From: Bigelowiella natans CCMP2755
Lineage: Eukaryota; Cercozoa; Chlorarachniophyceae
Assembly: GCA_000320545.1 (NCBI GenBank)
Contig: ADNK01000041.1
Location: forward strand, 31,001 to 95,000
Reading direction: 5' to 3'
DNA: 64,000 nt
Shown: positions 29,674 through 42,459 of the stretch, in pieces
Layout of the letters: each line of letters opens with the position of its first letter
Numbering within the stretch: the first letter of the stretch is position 1
Made by a program: the position numbers and the translations under genes
Notes under the pieces: model-generated
What the model saw: the letters and a program-made list of their open reading frames with translations, nothing else
Told to the model about the DNA's origin: nothing
Database searches by the model: none

Positions 29674-31574
29674 TGACTCCTACTAAGACTGCTTTTACGA
29701 GTACGTACTGTGAAACGTCGCTCCCCACACTATCAGCCACGCTCGGAGCTGGGCGATGCTGTACTCGCTTTGCAGACGCGGGGATGGGGGGGGACACAGA
29801 AAGCGCCATGTGTGGTTCTGCCTTCGATTTGATTATTGCTGGTAGCAATGATCCAGCATTAGCATCCCTACTACCCTCCGCAGCTGGCTTGTTGTTGGCC
29901 TGCACAACAAGAAAGAAACAGGGGAGACGGAGACAGCAACATTCGTATAAATATGTAAAAATCGCTGTCTTTGGGCACGATGCTGCCGCTGCGCTGTTTT
30001 GTTTTGTTTTCATCCCCTTCCATCAGCCAACTCTCACAGTGATAAGAAGAACACTATTATCCCGCGACAGACAGGCCCACGATGATCCATGGCGAGAGTG
30101 CCGATGATGGATCTCACTGCTCATGTCGTCGCTTTTTAAGCGGCATCAAAGAGCTCACTCACTCACTCACTCACGACATCGTTGTTGTGCTATTCTATCA
30201 TCCCAAACCTTTGGACTGAGATCGCCGCCGTCTCCGTCTGTCAGGAAGGTCCCTGAAGGGATGAGGCAGTTTTAAGGGGGAGGCAAGGAATGGACGACAC
30301 AGAAGAGAGAAGAAGGTAGGATTCTATGCGATTTTCTTGTTCTAACGCTAATCCTACCTCCTGTCGCTTGAGGCTTCGCAGCGGCAGGGGCTTTGCTACT
30401 GGAAGTAGGAGGAGGAGGAAGAAGAGAGGGGGGGAGGACAAAATCGAAAACCATCAGCGAATTTGCTAGTAAATGACATGTATATATAGAATTGCATAGT
30501 TTGATTATGATTCGAACAGGAAACCTGTCGCCGCCTTCTTGGTCATTGTCGCCTCCATCCTCCTCCCCCTCCTTTCCGGCAGTTGCAGGTTTAAGCGGCT
30601 CTCTCATTGTGGAGAGATCTACGCCCATTCCAGCCAACTTCAATCGCAGCTCAGCCTCCTGGACACGCGCACACACGTTACACACATTACACACACACCC
30701 ACACACATAAACAATATCAACACTTAGCTACCACTTCGACATGAATCCTTTTTTTTAGTTTCTCATACCTTTTGGTCTGTTTCCTTCGATTCACGTACGA
30801 TATTACCTGCGCGTAAGATCCAAACTTACTAATACACAAGCACACCCGCCAAGGGGGGTAGGGGGCGACGGAGACGACGAAGCCATTGATAGGCTCTCAC
30901 CCCAGCAGAAGAGAAGAAAGAGGAGAGGGAGGGAGGAGGGAGGAGAGTGGACAGAATCATGTGAGAAAGCACAACCTGCTGCATCGGTCTTGCCATCAAC
31001 ATTGTCTCCGACTTGCCCCTGCTTGGCAGGCGTTGCGTCGCTTCTTTTCTGGGTCAATGCCCAGTCTGGGAGGCTGGATCGATCCTTTTCCAGAAGTCTA
31101 TTCACTGAGATTGTAGCAGGTCAACGCAGCATATATGAGATCAGATTCGAAATTGGAAGGCTAACAAAGGCGCGCGCCCGCGCGCGCAATTGTGTGGACT
31201 TTTGTGCCTGCATGCATGCGTGCAGAAACTCATTGTCTCCTCTCCCCCCCCCCCCCCTCGCCCTGAACTAACCATCCCACATCGGCGAATGAATGGACGC
31301 CGATGATAGCTGTGCGTAATACCTGGTGTGGGAGCACCGGTAGCAGCAGAAGAGCCAGCTACTGCAGGATCGTCCTGTTCTTTGAACACGTTGAAGTCGT
31401 CGCCAATGCCGAAGTCATCATCATCACCACCAACACCACCATCAGCGCTCTCTTGTTTGCTGCCTGTATCCAGCTTTGGCGGCGGAGAAGGGGGTTTCGC
31501 CCAGTCGGGCATTTCTATTTGCGCCGACGTACGAGGAAGGGGAGGGGGGGAGGGAGGGGAGGAAGAATGAGGAT

Positions 31575-31632
<58 letters not shown>

Positions 31633-32297
31633 GCAAATGGTAGGTGTTGGGGTAGCATATCGTTGTGAGTGCTAATTCTTCCATATCGGTGCTGAAGTAA
31701 GTATCATATCATTCAATCTTGCCACATCATCATCAAACTCATCCTCATGGCCACCTTCTTCGTCTTGCTTGAGTCTGTCTCTGAAACCGAAGCCCAGTGT
31801 GACGCCTGCTTTAGAGCTTGGCGGTGCGGCGTTTCCTCCTCCTCCTCCTCCTCTACTGGTATCGATTTTGACGGGCGTTGGAGCATCACCACCACCACTT
31901 GCAACAACCTGTTCCTGAAGGAAGACAGAGAAGGAGAGAAGAAGACAAACGAAGAGAAGAAGAGTATCAAAAGCAGAGGAGGAGTGAAGAGGTGTGGCCG
32001 CACATCATGACGTCATGGTGGCGGGGTGATGAAACTTCAGTTTTTCCTTTTGTGTGGTGATTAGGATGACGCAAGAGTCACGCTCATACGACGAGTGGAA
32101 GATCACATTGCGGACACGTGTTAAGGACGAAGGACCTTTTTGCTGGTCTCCTTCTTGCTGTCTATTGCTGGCTCGGCCCCGCCGCCGGCTGCTGTTGCGG
32201 CTCCTCCGCTCTTCTTCTGCTTACCAGCGGATTTCGATTCGATATCTTCTTCCACCACGTCGTTGTCACCGTCTTGTCGCGCAATTGAACATAGATG

Positions 32298-32335
<38 letters not shown>

Positions 32336-32797
32336 CGGTGAGAACATACAAACACATGTGAAGCTTCTCTCTCACAGACGATTACGTCCGAATCTAACAG
32401 TGCATTCATGATATGGTGATACGTGTTGGAAGGAGAGGAAGTACCTCCACGCTCTTTGCCACGCTGATCGTTTCCTAGCTTCCCAACGTGGACCTTTGGA
32501 GCTGCCGCCTCTACAATGTTCTTCTTTTTCTCTTCTTCGTCCTGCTTCTTCTTTGTTGCGGCCAGTGTCCCTGCTTCTTCGACGACACCGACAACGACGT
32601 TGTCACCCCCGCCATCGTTTGCTGACGCTGGAATAGCCATCCCGTCCCTTTTCTTCTTGTTGAGTTTCTCGAGAATCTTCTTGCGTCTCATTCTGGCGGC
32701 ATCCGAACCTATGTGTTTTGCCGGCCAGCAACAACAGCCGTATCATGTGTGTCCACGTGGATTGCCATTTGTGCGAGCATGCAAGCGCGTGGTTTTA

Positions 32798-32835
<38 letters not shown>

Positions 32836-33585
32836 CTTGAGTTTTTCTTTCCACAAGCAACCCATGTGAATAGCGCGCTCTCCGATGATGCAGGGCGTCA
32901 TCCAACTTTGTTTTTTTACGGGGCTTGTTGTTACTGCTATCAACCTAGCTACCATGATCGTTACCAGCTGACGCAGGCTCTTCTGGCTGGACGGGTACTA
33001 CTTTCGATGCTGTGGTGATGGTTTTTGCCGCTGCCGAATCATCGTTTTCCTAGAGAACGAAATGAAGAACAAGAAACCAGACGATTAGGCAGAAGAACGC
33101 AGAGCGAGATCCGTCGTGGAAGTGATGACAGAAGAAGAAGAAGAAGAAGAAGAAGAAGAAGAAGAAGACAGCGGAGGATGGGAAAGAGACTAAACTCCGT
33201 TCTTTATTCCAAGACAGACACTGCATTATTTCTCAATAGACCTGCGGCTTTGGCACGGTCTTGTCTAGGTCAGTATTGGGGCTGGTTTGAGGCGTAGCTT
33301 CTTTCCGCGGTATCGTCTTTCCAGGATCCCCTCCCCCCCCAGCTCCCTCTCCACTGACAGTAGCAGCAGCACCCCCCCCTTGTTGTTCCTTTGGATTCTT
33401 CTGTTTTATGATCGTTTCTCTATCACCGCTTGCCACCGGCTGGACAGATGGCTTAACGGCAGTATCTGCAAGCTGCATGAGGGGTGGGGGAGAGAGTAAA
33501 GAAAATACGACCATTAAAAAAATGCATGCTCCCGTCAGATTGCCACATATCGCTCATCAAGTATTCATACACGCAGAGAGAGGGG

Positions 33586-33627
<42 letters not shown>

Positions 33628-34670
33628 AAGGAATTGTGTGCGTGTATGTACTTCTGAGCGTGTATGAGTACCCATTTTATTCAAAAAACATTGCGCAATA
33701 GACCTTAGATTTTGGGTCTTGCTGTCTGTTCGCTGGTGCTGGGGGCTGTCAAGTGTTATACGTAATAGTGACGGTTATTATTGTTGGAGGCAGTTATTTG
33801 CACTTGGAGATTGGAACGACGTGAAAGAGACATCAAGGATGATATATGAAGGATAAATCCATGAAAGCAAACAAGCAAGAAACACACACACACAAACACA
33901 AAAGAGAAACCTTTTTCACATCGACATCGTCCAGTTCCAAGTCAAAATCTGTTACAATACGTGCATGTGTATGTGAGGGAAAGTAGCGGGGGTAATGCAC
34001 AGGATAAAGTCGCAATGAACACCAGGATTATGCTGTAATCGATAGAGAAATGTGTTGCATTTGCTGCCTGCACCTCTCATACCTCCCCCCCCCCCCCCAC
34101 ACACACATAAACACTGATAGAACATGCGTGGCAGCATCTGCATAGTATACACGTGTATGGACGTCAGTTCCCAACCTCCTGCGTCTTCAATGCCGTTCGA
34201 GTTTATATCCATCTGAATCCCACCCATATCTTTCTCCGTCTGATCATACATCAAGGATAAAGAAGAGGAGGTGGAGGGGGAGGAAGAGGAAAATCACAAG
34301 CTTCATTTAAGTTTCTCATCCTCATTATCATCGTCAATACCCGCATCATCATTATCATCATAATCATCACACGGACGAATACGCTGCGACTTACCAAGCA
34401 ATCTAGCATTGCCTCCGAGATGTTCTTCGACACTTTGTAGACAAAAATACCTAACCGGAGAATAAAGCTGGCTGAGTATTCGTTCAGTGCGGCGAGGCTG
34501 AGATCTCTCCCATATTAAGTCAGTGAGGTTATATCTTACATCCGTCTTCGGACGCTGAGTACATCGATTTGCAATTGGAGGAGAACCGGATGCGAGTGGC
34601 CACACCGCCGTGTCCTATTCGTCGATTTGTCGGAAGTGCGTCGTCGTCCAATGGCACATCACACACGCAC

Positions 34671-34712
<42 letters not shown>

Positions 34713-35951
34713 GCCATGGAGGAAGAGGGGGGGGGGTGGACAGAGATCAGCGGAGGATGAAGAGGGTAACAAACATTCACACTTTTTCGACAATATGTAA
34801 AGGTGGGCGAAGGTGACAAATATATCTCACATAGCGTGCTCTTCCGACATATGCAATGCGCGTGTGGCTTTACCCATCGACTTGGAAACCTGCTTTCCGT
34901 TGAGCCAATCCACAATCCGAATCGAGTTGTCGTCGCAGGATGCCGCCACGAACAGGGCCGAGGGGTCAACGTTCACCCGTACAACGCCGACTGTCCAGAG
35001 AATATAATAACAAGAGCGCGAAGATGGGGGGAGGAATGGAAGAAGAGGGAAGAAGTAAGATGGATGCTAACGCAACCACTGCATTTACTCTCTTGTAGAC
35101 AGGAAAAGCGATTCTGAAGACCCAGTAGTCTCTGTCTCTGTCTCTCTCCATAGAATGTGCTCACAAAATGAACGAATCCTCTTCCATCGAATCAAAATCT
35201 TATATTCGGCACCACCAGCACCTTTTCGCTTTGGATGCACTGGATACGCCTTGACCTCTTTCCCTGTAAACTGTGGATGACCGAGGGTAGGTAGTAGTAC
35301 AGCACAGAGGAAAGTCAGAGCAAACACATTCACTATGATTGTGAGCTTGCCATTGTCTGTGCGGGCGATTTCATTGTTCTTATGATGCCCATGCTCTGCT
35401 GCTGCTGGTATTGTGATGATCATCATCCACCAACCAGTCCAAAGATGTGGAGGTTTCCGTCCGACCCAGCCGTCACCACGTAGCGACCGTTCGGGTGTAA
35501 GTCCATGCCACTCAACTGCTCCCGGGTCAGCGGTGTGGGGAAGGGGGGGGGGAGGGTCACAAGAGAGGGAGGGAGGGAGAGAGAGAGAGAGAGAGAGAAG
35601 GACGAGGGGAAGAACTCAGAGAGAAACATGAAAATCGTAACGTAGTAACTTGGAGAACGTCGAATGATGGATGCTTGCTTACAGACTCAGTCACATATAC
35701 AGACGCAAACGCGAATGATGTCGTATTACCTCGCACGTAGCCTTAACGTTAAGGTCAAACTTAACGTTCGCCGCCTCTTCTCCTTGCTGAGCGGAACTAT
35801 AGACATTTATTGTGCCATTTCGAGCACATGTCATCAACTTGCTCCCGTTCGGAACGAATAGCCTAGTGCAGATTACCACAAACAACACGCGAAAAAAACA
35901 GTGAGGCGATTGCAAGTACGACTCTTCCCTACCCTATCTACACCAAGCTAA

Positions 35952-35991
<40 letters not shown>

Positions 35992-36459
35992 CAACAACAA
36001 CAACAACAACAAACATAACAGTGCTCATCATCACTCATTCACCCGCCGATAAGAGGGTGCCCTCTGTCGTCCTCAGGGACATCGACAGACTGAACCAAAT
36101 CCAACTGCAGGAGAAAGAAAGAAAGAAAGAAAGAAAAGAAGACGAAGAAGAAATAGTGAGACCATGCGCATAGTATTCCTCGCTTAATCTTGTGTAAGGC
36201 ATACCTCGTTTTTCCTCGAGAGATTATAAATCCGCACGTTTCCATCCTACATTCGTCATTAGGACTCAATACACCGTTTGCGGGGGACGCCAGCGTTCGC
36301 AAGCAAGAATGTATCGCTCGCGAGTGTGTTTCTTATTCCGTCTTCATCACCGTTTTTTGGTTTGTGTGTTTGCCTTTCTATTCCTACCGACCTCGTCTGT
36401 TGTGGCCACTTTGCGGATTTCCTTCATGTCACCATCTGCACAAGCCAACGAATGTGTGC

Positions 36460-36494
<35 letters not shown>

Positions 36495-37503
36495 TGTTTG
36501 TGCGTGGCCATCGACATATTCCACTCGACCTCGGTTTTCATCCCACAGTTATATGTTAAATGCATTGGCCCGTTGCGCGTACTCCCCCCCCCCCCCCCCC
36601 TCGTCGCCTGCTTTCAACATCGTACCTCCGGCTGGTTGCCCAACAGCAGCTGCATGGCTGATCCCTGTAAGAGGCTTGCCTCCCCCACCACCAGATTCTT
36701 CACCCAGCACATCGAGTTTCTTGCGACCCAGCACGTGAACCTTGCCAGATGACGTTCCTGCGACCAAGATATCGCTCTCCCCGGGTACCTGTGACGACGA
36801 CGACGACAGCACCACCACCAGCAGCAGCGGTAGGAGTATTATTTGATGGATAATGGTGGAAATATATTGCTGCTGCTGCTATTCCCTGATATGGGCTCTC
36901 ATAGCGCTCCTCTCTGTTACGATACCCACCTGGTCCATGCAGGTTATGGCAGCAGACATCGGAAGAAATCGCCGAATGAGCTCCTGCCCCTCCTTCTCAC
37001 TTTCATGAGTCACGTCCCACACGCGAATCTGAGGGTGGAAACGAGGGGGTGAGGCATGATGAACCGGATGATGGCGTCTTTGAGCCAAGATTTGTATTGT
37101 TACCGATCCGTCGGAGGAGGACGAAACCAGCAGCTCGGTGTCGTCATTCCCTGTAGTCTGTAATAGCGCAGAGAGAAAGGGGGGGAAGGGGTGGGGCAGA
37201 GGAAAAGAGGAGGTAAGGAGGAAGGAGAAACAACTATCGGACTCAACTTCGACTGCGGACAAGCAGCACGGCAAGAGACAAAGTAGCGAGGGAGAGAGTA
37301 AGGGAGGAAGAGTAGTGACAAAATCTTCGCTGAGTCTCACGTACGTCTTCCTCATGAACGAAGAGAAGCTCTGATATAGCGCCGGAATGCGACTGAAGAG
37401 AACGCACTGCTTCGACGGGTTTTGCTGTTGAAAGAAGAGCAGGCTTACGACGTGGTGATGGAGACCCGGGCGACATTCAACGACCGTGAGACGAATGTTA
37501 ATG

Positions 37504-37538
<35 letters not shown>

Positions 37539-38429
37539 CTTTTTCCTTCTCTCACAAACGTTGTACTGCTACCCTTTGGATCCGAGATGTCGTAGAAAAC
37601 AATATCTGAACAGAGAAAGGAGGAGGGCGTATTATGTGGCATGCCCTTGAATGTACTATAACAACGAGGTGATTGCGTATGCACGCACGGGGCGCGCACA
37701 TCACGTAGTCCGAATAATGTGTGTGAGTAATGATAGTGCTGCCGAACCTCTGCTTTTATACAACGCGACTAATCGTTTTGAGTCTTGACTCAGGAAGCAT
37801 CTAATGGCGACAAAGAAGCAATAAACCAATGAATCGTATTTTGATTATGAAGAAAATGAGCAGTCGTGCCACCATCATAACATTGCATTGCATTGCATTG
37901 CGTGTGTGTGTGTGTGTGTGTGTGTTCAGCCCTCTGGCCAAACTTTGTTAGAATCATAACACGTACTTACCCGCACACATCGAGAGACGAGCCGTCGGTG
38001 GTGAAGGACGGGGAAGGTAAGGTTACTTTTGTGGTCACACACAGGCAAAACAAAGCAAAAGGAGGGATAGTAAGGACTTTGCCAGTGAAATTAACTCTAC
38101 GAGATCGCATTTGTCCTTACTTATGAATTTTAGTTTTTTAGGCTCAAAGAGTCGCAGTCTTCCTTTCTGCGAATTCAAAAAGCAAGCAAGATAAATACCC
38201 TCAGACATGCAATTAATATTGGTAGTGCTGCTGTATCGAACCTTGCCACCGATGGCGAGATATTTGTGCGTGACGGAAAGGCAAAATCCTTCGCCCTTGA
38301 GACGCATATCTACCCACTGAATTATTCTCCACAAAATCTCCAAGACCTGTTGGAGAAACAACTTAGTATCCTAAAATTTTCGCGTTACATTAAAAATATA
38401 TAGTTTTTATTGAATCTCCAAAATTTTCG

Positions 38430-38482
<53 letters not shown>

Positions 38483-38640
38483 CGTATAAAGAGATAGGCC
38501 TGCTGCTGCATGCATAAATGCTGCAATACAAGAGAGAATGCGCTTGATTACTTTGGCTGTGAGGGGCTCCTTCTGCGCCATGAACAAAATTCCGCCAGAG
38601 CTCAGCACATAGATTGATGGCTCAGATCCAGGCTCTTCGC

Positions 38641-38677
<37 letters not shown>

Positions 38678-38997
38678 GGGTGTCATCAGTATATACGCAT
38701 GTGTGGTGTGAATTACCGGTGAGAATTTGAATAGAGACAAAAGTTTTGTCGCCATGAGTTCTCAAATCGATTTTTTCTCCTGAGGTGCAATGGAAAGGCT
38801 TATGAGGAGGAAGTAACCCATACACGCCAACCACCAACAACACCGTTCTGCCCTGCGACAGCTTCAGCTACCTGCGATATCACGAACTCCATTTCCTCCT
38901 TTGTAATCCATTTCGTCCGATCCCAATATCTTCATTTTAAGTTACAATCATTGGGTCACTCACAGGGAAGTGAGGAGGATCAATTCCTTCAAATCGA

Positions 38998-39039
<42 letters not shown>

Positions 39040-40389
39040 TAATATATATATATATATAAATATGTTATATTTTATGTCAAATTCATACGAGTCATCTTAG
39101 AAACACCTCATCCATCGTCCATAAGCTAATCCAGCCTTTCCCTATTGGATGAGAGAAAAACAGAAATAATAAGGGCCTCCATACAGATTTTACCACTCTC
39201 TCTGCCGACTACTATAACATCTGGTGGCGGCATCAAATTACCGCAACAAGCAAAGAACGAGCCACTTTCGTCGAAGGCACTATCCAGTGGCGCTGTCTCT
39301 GTATTATGCGAAACAATTTTGGTTATGTCACCATTCGATTCAACGTTAATGGATATCAGAGGTGAACGTACCCGGCACCGTGGAGAAAACCATCTTCTCG
39401 CTCTCCCACTCCCTGGATTGCAATTGCAAGAAACACTCGCATAAGGATTCAATATATGCTGCATTTTTTATTTTATTAAGTTGGACCATAAGATTATTCT
39501 CCCGGCCTTTTCGGTTGATAGCAGATACTGCAAATATCCGAATATGTGGTCAACGGTAAGATGGCAATATACAGCGAGTCGAAAGCACAGATACCTTGCC
39601 GTCGGGTGAAAATTTGAGAGAATTGATGGTCGAACGATGACTGTGTTGGATCGGAGAGTAACCGTTAGCGCTCGTAGTTGTGACATCATCATATACATCA
39701 TCATGCTATGTCGGTTGTACCCAGCCAGCTTACAGATTCTATGCCCACCGAACAAATCCCACACGATTACTTTAGCATTTTCTCCAGACTGTCAATAATG
39801 AAAAGGCATAAGCTCTGCATTTTCCACGCTCTCAAATAGCTGCAAGTACACGACCCATATGCGAGTCACTGACCTCCCCAACTGCAAGGTATCTTCCACT
39901 CTTCGAATAAGTCAGAGATGCAATTGGCGATTTGCAGGCAATGATTACTTTTTCCTGTTCGATTGTTTGTCCCGCAGGTTGAGATAAAAGGCGCAAATTA
40001 TCAATAAATATGTGAAAACCCATCCCGCAGGTCCCCTCTCCTTCGTTGCCATACCTGCTTATTGAGTCGGACGTGGTAAAGGACCACCACGCAGCCAGCA
40101 GGGTATGCGATCTGCGAACAGAATTCAAAAAGAAGGATCAATAAAATACTAGAACCAAGCACTTTCTCCAGGCCTGCTACTGCTAATCTCAAACCTGTGG
40201 CACACTCGGGTTGATTGCCAGTGCATTGGCGTTTCGGGCAGTGTTGCCAATAACCCGCGACAGTTGAACCTGGGGGGCGGGAGGGACCGGAGAAATCAAG
40301 CACTACACCGATTCTTATGTAAATTTGGGGGGAGTGTTGGGAGGGGGGGGGCGAGGTTAGTGCAATACGACCTCAGCCTTCTTTGGCAT
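27024..40389 (-). CDS. WDR62/MABP1-like WD40 scaffold protein
   Basis: A 13.4-kb gene with some 30 small exons. It starts MPKKAE (40372-40389), then VQLSRVIGNTARNANALAI (40195-40269), IAYPAGCVVVLYHVRLNKQ (40055-40111), KSPIASLTYSKSGRYLAVGE (39874-39954), AKVIVWDLFGG, INSLKFSPDGK and ESGSFFACCGERVVKSVW. The order and wording follow the WDR62/MAPKBP1 double WD40 propeller. Further blades: SIYVLSSGGILFM (38600), KGRLRLFEPKKLKFI (38130), TELLVSSSSDGSVTI (37110), MDLHPNGRYVVTAGSDGNLH (35480), DPSALFVAASCDDNSIRIVD (34930) and a last blade split near 34560 and 34400 (MYSASEDG, IFVYKVSK). From 34250 down, exons are low-complexity and charged, ending in a helical C-terminus (QLRESLQILMPVVS; MEQALEKYSSKLVR, stop 27024). 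Family members scaffold JNK or centrosomal/microtubule complexes. Many introns hold microsatellites. Several small C-terminal exons (27700-28700) are uncertain. Confidence 0.85.
28342..28377. repeat. TAC trinucleotide tract
   Basis: TAC repeat in an intron of the WDR62-like gene. Related TAC/CTA arrays lie at 28609-28650 and 29639-29673. Confidence 0.85.
31574..31631. repeat. compound AC/AT microsatellite
   Basis: AC passing directly into AT, intronic in the WDR62-like gene. Similar compound tracts occur at 38433-38483 (AT then GT) and 59753-59815. Confidence 0.9.
34672..34710. repeat. AG tract, CT in the transcript
   Basis: One of several AG tracts (28836-28863, 33592-33626, 35572-35599) in introns of the reverse-strand WDR62-like gene; all read CT in the RNA. 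Confidence 0.9.
35954..36013. repeat. AC tract passing into ACA trinucleotides
   Basis: About 37 bp of AC followed by a CAA array, intronic in the WDR62-like gene. Confidence 0.9.
37505..37538. repeat. coding CAT/GAT repeat in the WDR62-like gene
   Basis: Trinucleotide array apparently inside an exon, giving an Asp run after GKS on the reverse strand. Exon borders are not fully resolved. Confidence 0.6.
39000..39061. repeat. AT-rich tract
   Basis: Imperfect AT repeat in an intron of the WDR62-like gene between WD40 exons. Confidence 0.85.
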
Positions 40390-40757
40390 CGGATCCAGGT
40401 CCTCGTTACAGTTGGGAAGGACTTTTTGTTGTGGAGGTCGATCTTGGAACGTTCCCTCAGATGCAAAGTAAGTCGAACAAGGGGATGTTCGCAATGTGCG
40501 ACATCAATTTCTGCATGGAATATTAAATAAATCTCTGGCGATCAGTGGGTTACTGTTTGGCGGGAAGTCATAACTGTTTTCAGCCCAATGCCTCTGCGCG
40601 ACTGGGCTCAGTTCGGTTGGGTTTCAATTTAAGAAAAACCCTCTTGATCTTGTCCCAAAATGTTAGTCGATTCGTTGTCGCTAACTTCAGTCGCTAATAA
40701 AAGAAAGGCACACAACGAGCGAGTCGGACGAAGCTGTGAACCGTCTTCCGACCGCGC
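40390..40757. promoter_or_regulatory. head-to-head spacer, WDR62-like / P4H
   Basis: 368 bp between the starts of the WDR62-like gene (-) and the prolyl hydroxylase gene (+). No island, no exon, no obvious core motif. Presumed shared promoter region. Confidence 0.45.
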
Positions 40758-42459
40758 ATGGCGAACCTTCCCCGTTCGTCTAAGCGTAGGATCCGACAGA
40801 CACGCTCTAGATCTCAGGGGGGAAATGGGAGGGTTTTTTGGGTCGGTAGTGCGCTGGTAGTTGTCGCCATCGCAGTAGTGATTGCTGCGTACATGCCTCG
40901 GAAGTCTGCCGAGCCAGATTCGTGCATCATAAAGGTTTGTGGGTTTTGGTGATTTGTATGCGCATTACGTTAGAGTACCTGCGTATGTGTTCGAATAAAA
41001 TCTTACAGCCATCGTTATTGTTTTCTTTTAAGGTCCTCGATGCAAACGGAGTGGATCTTGGCGTAATAAACTCTAGCAATGTCTCAACATCAGGGAGATT
41101 CAAGTACTACGACAACCAGGGCATTATCGCAACTGCAGACACGGCATGTGCTTCCCACAATCAAATCTTGTATAGATATATGAGCGAGGAAGGCAGGCAC
41201 TTCCTTTGGCCGGCGCATAGAATTGGTGAGATTGTCGAGGTGCAGAAAATCGATGCCCCATTCACGGACAAGCCTGTCACGCTCGAAGTTTTAAGTTCTC
41301 AACCCAAGGTATTTTGTTTGAGTGATGGAAAATTCGTGTGAGACCCCAAAAATCTATTCCTGACTATTGAGAGGTGGCCATTTCATCATTCAGGCTTGTG
41401 ATTTAATTTACAAACTTAGGTGTTTCTCCTGAAGAATTTCTTCAGCTCAGAAGAGGCAGAATATCTCATTGCTCGAGCGACAGACCCTAGAAATCCCTAT
41501 CGCCTGAGAAATTCAGTAGGCATTTAATATATAGAATTATACTTCTTGTAGTTAACACGAGGAAATTTGCATACCTTTCGTCTGATCAGACGACTGGTGT
41601 GGAGGACTGGAACAATGGAGGTGTCGATAGTTTCAGCCGCACCCGTACAAGCGAAAATGCCTTTGATATTGATTCTCCCGTCGCAAAGCGTATATTCAAG
41701 CGAGCGCACGAGCTGCTGCGTATGAAGTTCGACATGTGCCAAGCGGACGGTCTTCAAATCGTGAGGTACTCTCCGCGGCAAGCCTACAACAACCACTATG
41801 ACTACTTCCACGTCGGCGAGGCCACTCAACAGGGGGAGTTTAATTTTGACCCAAAAAGAGGTGGAAGCAACAGGTATTGCCGATCTGATATTGTTGGTTG
41901 TACGCATTTACTTTTCGGTGTTGAGGATGGTGCCTATTCAACTAGGTTTGCGACGATATTTCTGTACCTAAGGTTCGAACATCGATGATAAGAATGGAGT
42001 TTCCAAAGTAATAAGCTTAATGAAAATCCATGTTCTTTTTATGTTGATACAGTGATGTAGAGTTAGGAGGCCAAACAATATTTCCATTAGCGGATGAAGG
42101 ATCACGTCCTGTCGACGCAACGATCCCTGAACAAATTGAAACTCTGTTCCCTTCAGATAGTTGGCAAGTACGTGTTGTCCCATAACTCTTTGAAAAAGGC
42201 TTTCGTTTACGTGACTAGGCTATCGTCCTACAGCTCAATGTGATATTTGAAACCTACTTTTTGTCAGTACAAGATGGCAAAAGATTGTTACAAAAAGTTT
42301 TCTGTCGAACCAACGCAGCTTTCGGCGGTATTGTTCTACAATCAAGATTCTAATGGTAACTTGGACAGCAGATCTTTGCATGGGGGCTGTCCTGTAATTT
42401 CGGGCACCAAGTGGGCCGCGAATCTGTGGGTGTGGAACAGCTGCCGATATGGAATGTAG
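40758..42459 (+). CDS. prolyl 4-hydroxylase, membrane-anchored
   Basis: Seven exons in phase (40758-40934, 41033-41308, 41420-41515, 41590-41873, 41946-41972, 42053-42167, 42268-42459) give 388 residues. A basic N-terminus and a hydrophobic segment (VFWVGSALVVVAIAVVIAAY) predict a type II signal anchor in the ER or Golgi. The Fe(II)/2-oxoglutarate domain has the metal ligands HxD (NNHYDYF) and distal His (SLHGG), and the 2-oxoglutarate Lys (SGTKWAANLWV), plus VFLLKNFFSSEEAEYLI and RTSENAFD typical of plant and algal P4Hs. It would hydroxylate proline in secreted or cell-surface glycoproteins. A loop with LFPSDSWQYKMAKDCYKKF sits between strands of the core. One exon is only 27 bp. Confidence 0.92.
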
